Source: Mesostigma viride
Lineage: Eukaryota > Streptophyta > Mesostigmatophyceae > Mesostigmatales > Mesostigmataceae
Assembly: GCA_009746045.1 (NCBI GenBank)
Contig: RPFO01000406.1
Location: 2,036,287-2,096,286 of the forward strand
Direction: 5' to 3'
Length of the DNA stretch: 60,000 bases
Shown: in pieces, positions 29,777 through 39,873 of the stretch
Layout: every line of letters starts with the position of its first letter
Position numbering within the stretch: position 1 is the first letter of the stretch
Notes under the pieces: model-generated
What the model saw: only the letters and a program-made list of their open reading frames with translations
What the model was told of the DNA's origin: nothing
Database searches by the model: none
Program-made: the position numbers and the translations under genes

Positions 29777-30299
29777 GCTGTTTTACTTCATTCCGCGGTG
29801 TGGATCGAGTGTCCCATGCCGGCTGTAGTTGTCTTGGCATGGTATCTTTTGTTACAGTAGCGTTGGCTTTGTTTATTTTTACGTGGGTGCCTTTATACTC
29901 TGATGTTAAAAGTATGATTACTAATACATAATGATGTACCTTGTGCAGAGCTCTGGCGTGATCCTTGCATGCCCGTGTCAGATTACTAGTATTTTCTTTA
30001 GGGTTCTTCTTCTTTTCAGGTTTTTAGTTATGTTGCATGCCAATCTCACCTCGATCCGTAATTTATCGTTCTCAATGAATATATAATTATGAGCATCAGA
30101 GAGAATTCGATGGGTGTCTCTGCTCCCTTCTTGTTCAATTAAATTAAGGGGAGGGGACACCCCTAAAGGGCACTTTTCTGGAAACCATACCTATGCATGT
30201 GCTAAAAATCCAATGATGATTGGGGACCATAAATATGAATAAAAAAAAAATTTCCAGCCACTTGGGGGGGGTACTAGCCCCCACCATACACCGGTAACA
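29777..30299. other. AT-rich intergenic
   Basis: No gene recognised; includes a poly-A tract at 30,240-30,250 and short G runs. Confidence 0.4.
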
Positions 30300-31100
30300 T
30301 GCTAAAAATAGAAAAAGACGCTATTTTAGTCACATTTTTCCTAGGGCAGTGGGCAAACATATTGGGACCAAATCACATATTCCCATATAGTTCCCTGACT
30401 TTTGAGAAAGTCTGCCTAATTTTGAGCACAGAATCATCATGTTTAGACACATTGATGGATTTTCCCGCAAAAAGGGTACTTTTTTCCACCAAAAAAAATA
30501 AATCAAATCATACACACATGGAATAGTGCCAAATCATATATTCCCAAATACTAGAGGTTGGGGGACATGCAGCCCCAAATTTTCAGGTCATTCTGACAAG
30601 CGCAGCCCTAGTTGATGGATATTCCTAGTTTGCCGCCTGTGATGACGCTGATGGAGGTTTTAGCTAGTATTTAACCACACTAACACCCCTTTATACATCC
30701 AAGCCAGGTGAAAACTGGCCAAACCACATACTACCATCCTCTGCACATATGGTACCTCCTATGTTCAAGGTTTGACGACGTTCTGACAAGAACTGCCCAA
30801 GTTACAACCATTCCAAGACGGCCACCCATGTAGACACTGCAAGGAAATTAGAGTAACCATTCAGCCACACTAGCACCTCCTTCTCCATCAAAGACACCTG
30901 CAAACTGACCAAATCACACATAATTAACTCTTGCACGCTGACGGCAACGCATGCTCAATGTGGGGGGTCATTGTGACAAGAACTACCCAAGTTGATGGGT
31001 TTCCGATATGACCACCTGACAAGGCGCTAAGGACCACTCAGTAAGTTAGTAACCCCACAGTGCCACTTCATATGCCATCCAACATGCACCAAAACCATGC
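30300..31100. repeat. about 190-bp degenerate tandem repeat
   Basis: The phrase tgacaagaactgcccaagtt (variants) recurs at about 30,594, 30,784 and 30,975, each preceded by ccaaatcacat/ccaaaccacata and a cacactaacacc segment. At least three diverged units of about 190 bp, with partial units on both sides. Confidence 0.65.
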
Positions 31101-31579
31101 TGAGTATGTTTACAAAGTACAAAGGGGTGGCCACGCACCTCATACGTCTTCATCATCCCTCCAGCATGGCCAGCCTTGTAAATATGTGCATAGCCTTGAC
31201 GATGGTAGCCCTAACATGCCTAAGCAGCATTTCCTATGTTCTCCCAGGTTAGAGTGTAAGGTTGATGCAAACCAAGCTAATCAACACAACAACACCTCCT
31301 AAACTGTCCTCCCCGGCATGGATGACAAACTGGGGCTATGGAGGGCAAGGAACCAAGTAGGAACATGGTATATATAGCTTGCATGCAGTCATGCATGTCA
31401 ACCATGGTTGGCTCAGCACATTGTAGTCTTGTCACATCATCATAACAAAGGAAAGCTCAGACAACCATTGGTGCCAGCTATCTACATGCAGCCACACAAA
31501 TGCAATATCTCCAACATCATCTTCACTATAACACTTCCATCCCTGCACGATAAAATGCAAAGAAACCATTGGCGGCCCT
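31101..31579. other. intergenic, no gene recognised
   Basis: AT-rich sequence with only short frames on both strands. Confidence 0.4.
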
Positions 31580-32083
31580 TCAGCGCATGAGCGCTGTGAT
31601 GCCGCTGCGGCCTGCGAAGAGAGGGTGCGTCACTCTCAAACAACAAGCGTCCATACGCACAACATCCTTGCCAGAACACGTTTTATGAAATGCCCTATAC
31701 CTTCCCGAAGAGCTATAGGCTGCGACTGAAGCGGCCCTGATCACGACATCAACGAAAACAATATAAAGCTGCCAGGTATTCGACAACACAACGGCAAGCG
31801 ACGGCGAGCTAGCTGGCAGAAACTGCCCCAAAAGAACGCAAAAAACCTCGAACGATGAGCTCAGAGAAGAAAGCGCTGATAGCAGATAACATTCACGACA
31901 AATCTGTACCTTGCCCTCGTAAATCCCTCGCCCAGGCGTGCAACAACAGCCGTTCTTCCATGGACAGGTCAGACACGCACTGCGCAGGTCTGAACAATTA
32001 CTTACCGATAATGGCCGAAAATCTGGCGAAAAGCACCAGATCGGTTTAGAGTTCGATGCAACCGATATTAATGCCTGCTTCAC
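31580..32083 (-). CDS. candidate spliced gene end, unidentified
   Basis: On the minus strand a coding-like stretch SDLSMEERLLLHAWARDLRG (about 31,980-31,920) ends at a consensus donor (CAAG|gtacag). A pyrimidine-rich acceptor (cctctcttcgcag) near 31,620 leads to GRSGITALMR and TGA. Splicing keeps the frame. The open 167-residue frame through this region would be read through the intron and is less natural. A gtaagt also occurs upstream near 32,010. Could be the last two exons of a small host gene; no domain recognised. Confidence 0.35.
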   Translation of the reverse strand: MKQALISVASNSKPIWCFSPDFRPLSVSNCSDLRSACLTCPWKNGCCCTPGRGIYEGKVQICRECYLLSALSSLSSSFEVFCVLLGQFLPASSPSLAVVLSNTWQLYIVFVDVVIRAASVAAYSSSGRYRAFHKTCSGKDVVRMDACCLRVTHPLFAGRSGITALMR

Positions 32084-32378
32084 GGTCAGAACGACGCGAT
32101 TTTACAGCCGCTATCATGAATTCTGTTTCATTCCGCGCGACCAAAAACTTCAGATTAACCCCCATGCCGATGGCATAAAAAAACAACAGCGATATTGTAA
32201 ACCAGCTTTTTTCCACCACAAACTAACATCATAAACTCATCGCCTTTTAGATTCGATTAAAATTTTTGCATTTCGCCTGCCCTAGTGTGGTAGTTTCGCC
32301 TGAACGCAGTCGCCATGGCCACTTCCGCAAGGGGTGCTTGCACCGTGCACGTGAAATTTGTGACCTTCGGTTCCGGCG

Positions 32379-32404
32379 CGAATTTTTTGGCGCCAAAAAA
32401 TTCG
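32379..32404. repeat. 26-bp perfect palindrome
   Basis: CGAATTTTTTGGC and its exact complement, centred on GGCGCC. It lies just upstream of the 3' tail of a minus-strand non-LTR fragment. Confidence 0.95.
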
Positions 32405-32424
32405 GGGGTGTCCCGTCCCCTTAA

Positions 32425-33540
32425 AATTAAATTATATAACATGACTTCGTTTGGAGATTATGTAGCACGTATTCCCTTGCTGGATGGATGGAGGTGGGCT
32501 GGGCGCGCGAAGCCGCGAAAACGGCCTAACGAAGCTACCTGTAAGCTATCTAGCAAAATCCTACTCGCTACTCAGCAAAGCGCCCCTTCCTCCTGGGTGG
32601 AGGGGGCTTGCCCGCAGGGGCCGGCGTGTGAGCCTGGACAATCATCTTCCACATCTTCTTGTCCTGCATGGCAGTCCAAGCAATTAAGAGAGAGGGAGTG
32701 AATGCGGTGTTCAAACTTAGCTGGGACCACTAGGTCGGCCAGCAGCTGCTGCGTGTAGTCCATATATGGCAGGTTTACCCAGCTTTCTAGGAATGTCCTT
32801 GGGGCCAGGCCAGGTCAGGATGTGCCGCCCTGGTTGGCCAAGCCGCTGGGGGCCGGCCGGCCAGACCGAGGGCAATTAATGTCTGTCAGGATATGCCCCA
32901 ATATGCCTGACAGTATTTTTATTGAGTGTGGCTAGTTTCGGGTATGCCGGAACTTTATGCAACCTTACTATCATATCAGCCTAGTTGTAACCTTTCTATA
33001 GAACTTGGTCCCGCCGTATTTGGCCAAGGAATGCAACGTATATAGTGTTCCGGTCGGCAGTTTAGCCGGCGGGACAATTACTGATAGTCGACAGCATTAA
33101 TTTCCGTGTATTCGATAATTGTACCGTGTGTCGGCGCCTTGGCGCTCCATGTTATCCATGTGTGTTTGTGGTCGTTATTAATGCGTCAAGTCTTGTGTCA
33201 ACCGTGGGTCAATCGACTCCACATTGTGTCAACGTGTGTCAAGTGCTTGCCGACCAACGGGTTATATGGCGGCGGCACAATGCAAGTGTTTATGTCTCAG
33301 GCATCTAAGCAATCATGGTGGCAGCATGAACGCTTATTAATACAAAGTCTAATCAGGGATTCATGCATTATTGTGACGTCTCAGGCAAGTAAGGTTTAAG
33401 CCCTAGGTCTATTTCCTGACAATGTCTACCTGACTGGTGCGAGCAAGATGTCCTACGAATGCTATCATCGATCCTACGCTGCCTAATCTCGTCCGAAATG
33501 CGAGGCATACCCTGATACAAAGACTCTAATGACCTAAGGG
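32425..33540 (-). pseudogene. non-LTR RT C-terminal fragment, split by a solo LTR
   Basis: The minus strand from 33,536 reads ESLYQGMPRISDEIRQRRI, a block found near the C-terminus of many CR1/RTE-like non-LTR RT proteins. It is interrupted at 33,421-32,884. Further down come QQLLADLVVPAKFEHRIHSL, then (shifted) AWTAMQDKKMWKMIVQAHTP and a proline/arginine tail ending FAE TAG at 32,568. The 3' end carries gttggag...gtagcac-type sequence shared with 36,905 and 3870. Frameshifted and 5'-truncated. Confidence 0.75.
32884..33421. mobile_element. solo LTR, 538 bp
   Basis: Ends TGTCAGGA...TCCTGACA with ATGTC target duplications (32,879-32,883 and 33,422-33,426). The homologous non-LTR copy at 36,885-37,480 lacks this segment, which confirms insertion. 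No coding sequence. Confidence 0.88.
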
Positions 33541-33977
33541 GAAAATTTGCTGGCGATGAATCCCAGGCACTGGCATGCTCTGCTGAGGGACTTTGTGGCC
33601 ATGAAGGGGCCTGACATGTGCATATAAGTTATAATTACCTTGAAAATACATATAAAAGCTTAACTCATACCACAAGACTGCCATACGTTTCAAAGCGTCA
33701 CGCACGTGCAGAGACATTTTCTGCCCCGCTGGTTCATACAGGCAAAGCGCCGTTCATGACAGTCGACAGCACAGCAGTGGGCATTGGATCACAGCAACGC
33801 AGCAGCCATAGGAGCGTGGTACACACAGAGCACTGTCCCACATATCATATGAAGTCGGAAGGTGGAGGAAAACTTCTTACAAGAGGAAAATCTTATAAAA
33901 ACACAGAACGACAATTACTAATGCTATGAGTCTTGGATAATGAGCCGCAAAGCCAGGCATGTGCACGTTATGCAACC
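33541..33977. other. intergenic, no gene recognised
   Basis: Short frames only. Confidence 0.4.
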
Positions 33978-34118
33978 TGGACGCTGGATGACGACCTGAC
34001 CCCCCCTTAGCAGCAGCAGCGACGTGACCTGTGGCCTGAATACCTCCGCCACAAGCAGGACCCCCAGAAGCCCAAGGTGTACTGGAGGGGCGGGGACCTG
34101 ATGATCAACCACAAGATG
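33978..34118 (+). pseudogene. ORF1-type C-terminal remnant
   Basis: Reads TWTLDDDLTP, then a poly-C frameshift, then QQQRRDLWPEYLRHKQDPQK and PKVYWRGGDLMINHKMW. This is the DDDLT...RR...YWRG end of the ORF1 family closest to the copy at 12,555-13,960. Nothing upstream is preserved. Confidence 0.75.
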
Positions 34119-34701
34119 TGGACGTACGTACGCCCCCAGCGGGCTAGAATAGCTTGTAGCCCTAGCTTGACTTCACTGGTAGTCACTGCCGCCATGGCAG
34201 CTATGCTTAGAATGTTTGCTTTAGTAGTTGTGCCACCTTACCTATAGTCACGTGCACCGCTAACGCACGGTACGTATGTACACAACCAGCCATAGCCCTA
34301 GCTTAGTCCTTGCATGTACAGCCATGCTACGTCCTGGCTTCGATCAGATAATTTACTTGCCCACGCTCCTTGTTATGATAATATGCTTACATGGGTCTTA
34401 TTGCACCGGCCACAACAGACTGCCGGATCGTTAGCGTGTCCGTTTAGCTAGCGTGCCTGCATGCAGCTGTGGCATGCCTTTGGCATGAAGGAGACTGGGG
34501 GTCTCTGCCCTTTCTCCAGTTGTGCACACACAGGGATCAATTAAAAGCACTTCGGTGCTCCAACTGGAGCACGTGTTTTAATTAATTAATTAATGTAACC
34601 GGGTCAATGCCAATAATAAATGAAAATGAGGACAATGTGTTGAACATGACCTTCGGACCATGTGTTGGCACGATCTCCATTTATAGCTCTTCGGCATTTA
34701 C
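34119..34701. other. intergenic; no further exon recognised
   Basis: Would have to hold downstream exons of the exosome nuclease fragment, but none is visible. Contains an aattaattaattaatt run at 34,578-34,593 and a short inverted repeat around aagcacttcggtgctccaac. Confidence 0.5.
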
Positions 34702-35041
34702 CTGCATGTGAAAGGACCACATTAGTGTCCACAATAACGTATGTTCCGGCGTCGGCATCTGCTAGCTTTGGCAATTCGTGTTTGCAGGCTTTGCAAAGCA
34801 CAGACCCGCACCAAATGTCATCACGAAGATAATGCTCTCGAACAGCCTGCAGGGTCGATGTCCAGAAATAAAGCGAAAACCCCGTGCTAGTGCGTGTAAG
34901 TGTGGGGAACTTCCGCAATCAACGATTTCATCAGCACCACGCCTTCACCACGTTGGCCACTGACTCTGGCCGCGAAAATTTCGATACCTTGAGCACTTGC
35001 CCCTTCTTCGTCTTTTTAGCAAACGCTTTCTAGTGCAGCAT
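34702..35041 (-). pseudogene. DIS3: 5' fragment of DIS3/RRP44 exosome exonuclease gene
   Basis: Two exons with consensus splice sites. Exon 1 (35,041-34,988): ATG-L-H-TAG, then KAFAKKTKKGQVLK, donor AAG|GTATCG. The intron is 141 nt and ends ccctgcag. Exon 2 (34,846-34,702): AVREHYLRDDIWCGSVLCKA, CKHE..., then YVIVDTNVVL, ending at CAG|GTAAAT. VREHYLRDDI-CG-C-C and VDTNVVL are the CR3 motif and start of the PIN endonuclease domain of DIS3/RRP44, the catalytic subunit of the RNA exosome. Codon 4 is TAG and the next exons (rest of PIN, CSD, RNB, S1) are absent, so this is a broken partial copy or a truncated gene. Confidence 0.8.
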
Positions 35042-35980
35042 CTTCCTTGTCAGCCGTTACGACTAATAGCACGGAATTGCCTTAATTAAGAAACCATACA
35101 CGCATGCTCCGAACGCCCACTCGGCTAATTACCCAAGACAAATTGGGACAACATTAAAGAATCGGACGTTAGCAAGCGACAGCGTTCATGAAAAGATGAA
35201 ATTAATAACACTCCGTCCCTGCTCCGTCTGTTAGTTTTTTCGGGGAAATGGGTATATTTTATTAGCCAATTATGGACCAAAGAGGTGAGAGGGGAAATGA
35301 GTATCAGCGAATCCTAAATGAAGGTGGTCACACACTGGTGTGAAGGTGACAGGTGAAGGGCTAATAGGGCGCGTTATGTGACCAGGGAAGCCAGTGGACC
35401 TGAGTCATGTCGATTGCCGTGGGGCATAATGGTTCGAATACCTTATCAAGCAACGTGCGTGTTTGCAGCTTGCCCGGCCGTACGTTGAAACTCTACGGCG
35501 GAGCCAATTTTCGGAAGTGGCTATTCCCAATCATGATTAGTTAGTACGCACGCACTATCTACCTAGTAGTGATACAGTTGTGCTCCCGAGTGGCATCTAT
35601 CCGCTGGCCGGTAGTCGCCGGCCTGGGCGCCTAGTCAGGTGGGCATCAAAGATTGGTGTCTAGATGCTAGTCGGTGCCTAAGCAAGGTACGGAAGCCAGT
35701 GCGCGCCGGGACGGTCAGAGAACCGTCGCCCTCGGTAGCACAGATCCGCTGAGTGCCGGTAGTCTCGGGTTAGAGGCTCGAGCATGCACTATCGGGTAGC
35801 CTAACGGTAGTCTCGGGTTAGAGGCTCGAGCATGCCTTATCGGTTAGCGCCGCGCCGCTGAGCTCCTTGCGGCCTGGCCAGCTGCAAGGGCATTCAACTG
35901 ATACAGTAGGCCCTATACTGGAACATGATGTTACCCCCGTCTCCGTCGGACCTCCCGGCGAGGGAAATCAACTAACTAAC
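35042..35980. other. intergenic with a 49-bp tandem duplication
   Basis: cggtagtctcgggttagagg...tcgagcatgc is duplicated at about 35,757 and 35,806. Near 35,430 ggttcgaatacc resembles a tRNA B box, without a recognisable cloverleaf. No gene. Confidence 0.45.
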
Positions 35981-36712
35981 TACCTACCTACCTCCTGACC
36001 TACCTACCTACCTACCTACCTACCTACCTACCTACCTACCTACCTACCTACCTACCTACCTACCTAGTACCTACCTACCTACCTACCTACCTACCTACCT
36101 ACCTACCTACCTACCTACCTACCTACCTACCTACCTACCTACCTACCTACCTACCTACCTACCTACCTACCTACCTACCTACCTACCTACCTACCTACCT
36201 ATACCTACCTACCTACCTACCTACCTACCTACCTACCTACCTACCTACCTACCTACCTACCTACCTACCTACCTACCTACCTACCTACCTACCTACCTAC
36301 CTACCTACCTACCTACCTACCTACCTACCTACCTACCTACCTACCTACCTACCTACGTCCTACCTACCTACCTACCTACCTACCTACCTACCTACCTACC
36401 TACCTACCTACCTACCTACCTACCTACCTACCTACCTACCTACCTACCTACCTACCTACCTACCTACCTACCTACTACCTACCTACTACCTACCTACCTA
36501 CCTACCTACCTCACCTACCTACCTACCTACCTACCTACCTACCTACCTACCTACCTACCTACCTACCTACCTACCTACCTACCTACCTACCTACCTACCT
36601 ACCTACCTATACCTACCTACCTACCTACCTACCTACCTACCTACCTACCTACCTACCTACCTACCTACCTACCTACCTACCTACCTACCTACCTACCTAC
36701 CTACCTACCTAT
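35981..36712. repeat. (CCTA)n microsatellite, about 730 bp
   Basis: Nearly pure tetranucleotide array with about seven point interruptions or slips (for example at 36,067, 36,201, 36,357, 36,475). It is followed by a CTAA/GCTA-type degenerate run to about 36,775. Confidence 0.98.
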
Positions 36713-36884
36713 CAAGTTCTAACTAGCTAACTAGCTAACTAGCTAACTAACTATACTAACTAACTACTAACTAAACAACCCCCGTGGCTCTACCGAACTA
36801 CTAAGTAGATGCCCTTCGATTAAAACGCACAAATCGTGACTGATGCAAGCTAACGTGCCGACGCACAATTGATTCTTGCCCGGC

Positions 36885-37480
36885 CCCCTAAAATTAAATA
36901 AATTAAATTATAACATGCCTCCGTTGGGAGATCATGTAGCACATATTCCATGATGGATGGGTGGGGTGGAGGAAGCCGCGGAATCGAACTAACCTAACTC
37001 TAAGCTATCTAGTCTAAAAAATCCTAACTACACTACTCATCAAAACGCCTCCTCTTGGGGGGAGGTGGCTTGCCCACAGCTAGGGTCGGGGCGTGTGAGC
37101 CTTGACAATCTTCTGCCACCGCGTCTTGTCCTGCATGGCAGTCCAGAGACGGGAGAGAGAGTGGATGCGGTTCTCAAACCGGGCTGGGACCACTAGGTCG
37201 TCCAGCAACATCTGGATGTAGTTCGTGACAGGTTTCCCTACCCCGTTTTGGGAATGCCCTTCAGTTGGGGCCAGGCCAGGTCAGAATGTGTCGCCCTGGC
37301 TGGCCAAGCCGCTGGGGGCCGGCCAGACCAAGGGCGGTGTCGACCTAGCTGGTGCGAGCAAGGTGTCCTACAAATTAATGCTATCCTACGCTGCCTAATC
37401 TCGTCCGAAATACGAGGCATACCATGATACAAAGACTCTGATGACGGGCGCTCGGAAAACCAGTGAACAGGCATACGCAA
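36885..37480 (-). pseudogene. non-LTR RT C-terminal fragment
   Basis: Minus strand: ESLYHGMPRISDEIRQRRIA, a degraded stretch, then NYIQMLLDDLVVPARFENRI, HSLSRLWTAMQDKTRWQKIV, KAHTPRP, and a basic tail PPPPKRRRFDE with TAG at 37,033. It is the uninterrupted relative of 32,425-33,540. 5'-truncated with frame damage. The 3' tail (36,890-36,960) carries gcctccgttgggag...gtagcacatat. Confidence 0.78.
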
Positions 37481-37763
37481 TACACAATCGTACGGGGCCC
37501 ATGGGTATTGGGTATAATACGCTCGTACGGGGTATTATACGCAAATCGTACGGTGACTCTTGAAAATGCTGTTTTTTTAGTGGTTCAGGGGGTTCCTCAA
37601 CGTTCTGACCAATCAGGCATGTTTTCTTTGTGTTCTTGCAATGCACCACATGCCTATATGTGACACATCATCTCATGACATTGGCATTACCGCTGCTGCT
37701 TACAAGTACAAGCATTGTCCTGTTTAATTGTTAAGTCTATTAAAAGCACACCATAACAAAAAC

Positions 37764-37912
37764 TTGAGCCACGAGCCACGAGGTAGCCATGGCTGACGGC
37801 GGAGCTCATAACTTTCACGTTTGAGCACCGAATTTAGCTGTGAATATCACTATCGCTTTGTCTTTCTAAGACGCACATGCTGATATAATTTTCCGAATCT
37901 ACAACGCAATAT
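37764..37912 (+). other. 5' leader of the ORF1 array, first unit
   Basis: gagccacgagccacgagg...gctgatataattttccgaat, as before the units at 56,247 and 57,875. Confidence 0.75.
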
Positions 37913-38066
37913 ATGACGAGCAAATGCCCCTTGACGCAACGCAGTTTGGCGGATGCGCTCGCCCATGAAAATGCGGCAGCTGCGGCTGCAGCTTTGCCAG
38001 CTCCGGCAGGCAGCGGTGACACTAGTCGTGCACTGGTGGTCGCCCAGCAACCTCCCGGGCTCAATG
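37913..38066 (+). pseudogene. ORF1 unit A, N-terminal part, interrupted by a Copia-like element
   Basis: MTSKCPLTQRSLADALAHEN, an Ala-rich segment, then ALVVAQQPPGLN, stopping at the CAATG target site (38,062-38,066). The frame resumes at 54,761 (or 53,611 before the assembly gap). Confidence 0.85.
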
Positions 38067-38763
38067 AGTTAACGCCAAGCGCATTGGCGTGATCCTGATT
38101 CGGCATATCTCTGCGATTCCAGCGGCACCGGAACGAGTTCATTCCGACAAGTATCAAGAAAGTTATGGCGTTCCGACTTCCCGGTCGCGCGCGAGCGCGA
38201 GCCGGCTGTTCTTCTAAGTCGGACGTGAATATTTGCCGACGACATATGGGGTCGACAGTAATTCCTGGGCTGACAGGAATTAGGTGCTGTACCTACGACG
38301 GTATTGGATTAATACGTCGTACGCAGGAAATAGGAACCTTAACCTGTGGTCTGTTGGTACCGCAGGCTTAGTCCTGGACTTCTAGGTGCAGATGCAATAG
38401 TCACTGTGGACTGTGCTCTGTGGTCATTGTGCCTGTATGGCAGACCTACTGTATAGGAGTTGAGCGCTGTACAGGTAGTGAATACTGTACCGGGGGTGTT
38501 ATTACTGAGCAGGCCTCCTAGGCTGCTCAGGACTAGCAAGCACACTGCACAAGTATATAAACAATAGGCCAGTGCCAAATGGGCATCTCTTGCGAGCCCG
38601 CCTCACGTGTTGTGCCTTGACTTGGCAAGCGCGTGTACAAGCCTCAAGTGTGTGAGCGCTGTAACATTATCCGATTTTAACATTAAGCTCCGTTTCCAAC
38701 CATATCACACATTGCTGCATTGCAACCATATCCTTCACATTGCGTGTGATAAGAACGTTAACT
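38067..38763 (+). repeat. outer Copia-like 5' LTR
   Basis: 697 bp; differs from the copy at 54,066-54,760 by only a few substitutions and a 2-bp indel, implying a young insertion. Ends AGTTAACG/CGTTAACT, not TG/CA. Confidence 0.92.
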
Positions 38764-38856
38764 CAAATTACAACCAGTCTCAGCGGAACGGCCAGGAGGG
38801 TCGTTGCCGGTTGCGGTGTGCAGCGTTGACGACGCGAGGAGCTCGTCTGGTGGTGA

Positions 38857-39771
38857 ATGGTGCAGGAGGAACAACGGCAGCAGGATTTCCGGTTTTGGCA
38901 GTCTGCTGGGGGTTCGATTTCTCCTGAATTACGTCGTGTCGTTCGGGATCTATCTTTATTGCTTGCAGATCGTCCGCCTGTAAATCGCAGCTTCGTGCAA
39001 TTCGTCGACGACCAGGTCGAAGATTGGGAGCGAATTCTGCGACACGTACAAACCATCGTCATTCCGGAGCACCGGAGCATCGACGACCTCGAGCAGGAGC
39101 TTCACGGGTTGGTCGGCATCCAGACGGTGATTACAGCAGTAGCTGAGCGAGTGCGGACGGAGTTGGCGGCAAGGCGAGGCGAGGTTGCGGAAGCAGCTGG
39201 CGCAGGGCGACACGAGTTTGTACCGACAGTAGCAGGCGCGGGAGTACCACGTGCTTTCGCAGGCGGCATCGGCGACGAGGGTGTTGCAGCGGGGCCAGTT
39301 AGGCGTGAACGACGCGGAGCGGAGCACTACAGGCGGCTTGCAGAGGTCGGGGCGACAGCGGAAGCCATCGCCGGAGGACAGCGCGCGACAAGAGTCGGCA
39401 GGTTTCCAGAGCGAGTAAGAGTTCCTTTTCAGGAGCTGCCCCCGCCCCTTCGCGTTCGTGTGACGCGTTGGGAAGAGTTTGCACCTCTTGGGTACGATAG
39501 TGACCTTGAGGAGGGAGCAGGGGGTGTCGCTGGGCTAGGCGACGAGACACTTGGTGACCACGAGGTGCCAAGATACAATCCGCGGGGTGCCAACGACGGG
39601 TTGTCACCTGTCTACTATACCAACGGTGACGATTCAGTCATCGCGGGCCGACAGCGGGTCGACGACGGCGCAGCAGGTAGCAGGGTACCAGAGCTGATTG
39701 TGGTGAGCGACGGCGACAGCGACAAGGAGAACCAGGACGCGCATGGGGCCAGCCGTGGTGGTCTTGCCTGA
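38857..39771 (+). CDS. ORF upstream of gag in the outer Copia-like element
   Basis: 304 residues, intact. N-terminal helical region (VQEEQRQQDFRFWQSAGG ... FVDDQVEDWERILRHVQTIV), an Ala/Arg-rich middle and an acidic C-terminus (VVSDGDSDKENQDAHG). No retroelement domain recognised. The inner element also has extra coiled-coil/acidic ORFs ahead of gag. Function unknown. Confidence 0.65.
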   Translation: MVQEEQRQQDFRFWQSAGGSISPELRRVVRDLSLLLADRPPVNRSFVQFVDDQVEDWERILRHVQTIVIPEHRSIDDLEQELHGLVGIQTVITAVAERVRTELAARRGEVAEAAGAGRHEFVPTVAGAGVPRAFAGGIGDEGVAAGPVRRERRGAEHYRRLAEVGATAEAIAGGQRATRVGRFPERVRVPFQELPPPLRVRVTRWEEFAPLGYDSDLEEGAGGVAGLGDETLGDHEVPRYNPRGANDGLSPVYYTNGDDSVIAGRQRVDDGAAGSRVPELIVVSDGDSDKENQDAHGASRGGLA

Positions 39772-39873
39772 GTGGTAACACTTGGCACTTTCCTTTCTTG
39801 TTCAGTAGCTTATATTGCTTTAATTGCTGCTTGGCCACTTGGCTGGCTGTAGCAGATCTGAACAGAGGCCATC

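Noticed and set aside
35030-35041. TAG in DIS3 codon 4 as evidence for a reassigned stop codon
   Set aside because: TAG serves as an ordinary terminator at several element ORF ends here (for example 59,344, 37,033, 32,568), so a nonsense mutation is simpler.
38061-38067. Reading the outer LTR as TGAGTTAACG...CGTTAACTCA with conventional TG/CA ends
   Set aside because: That choice leaves no 5-bp target duplication, whereas AGTTAACG...CGTTAACT gives perfect CAATG on both sides and abuts the polypurine tract.
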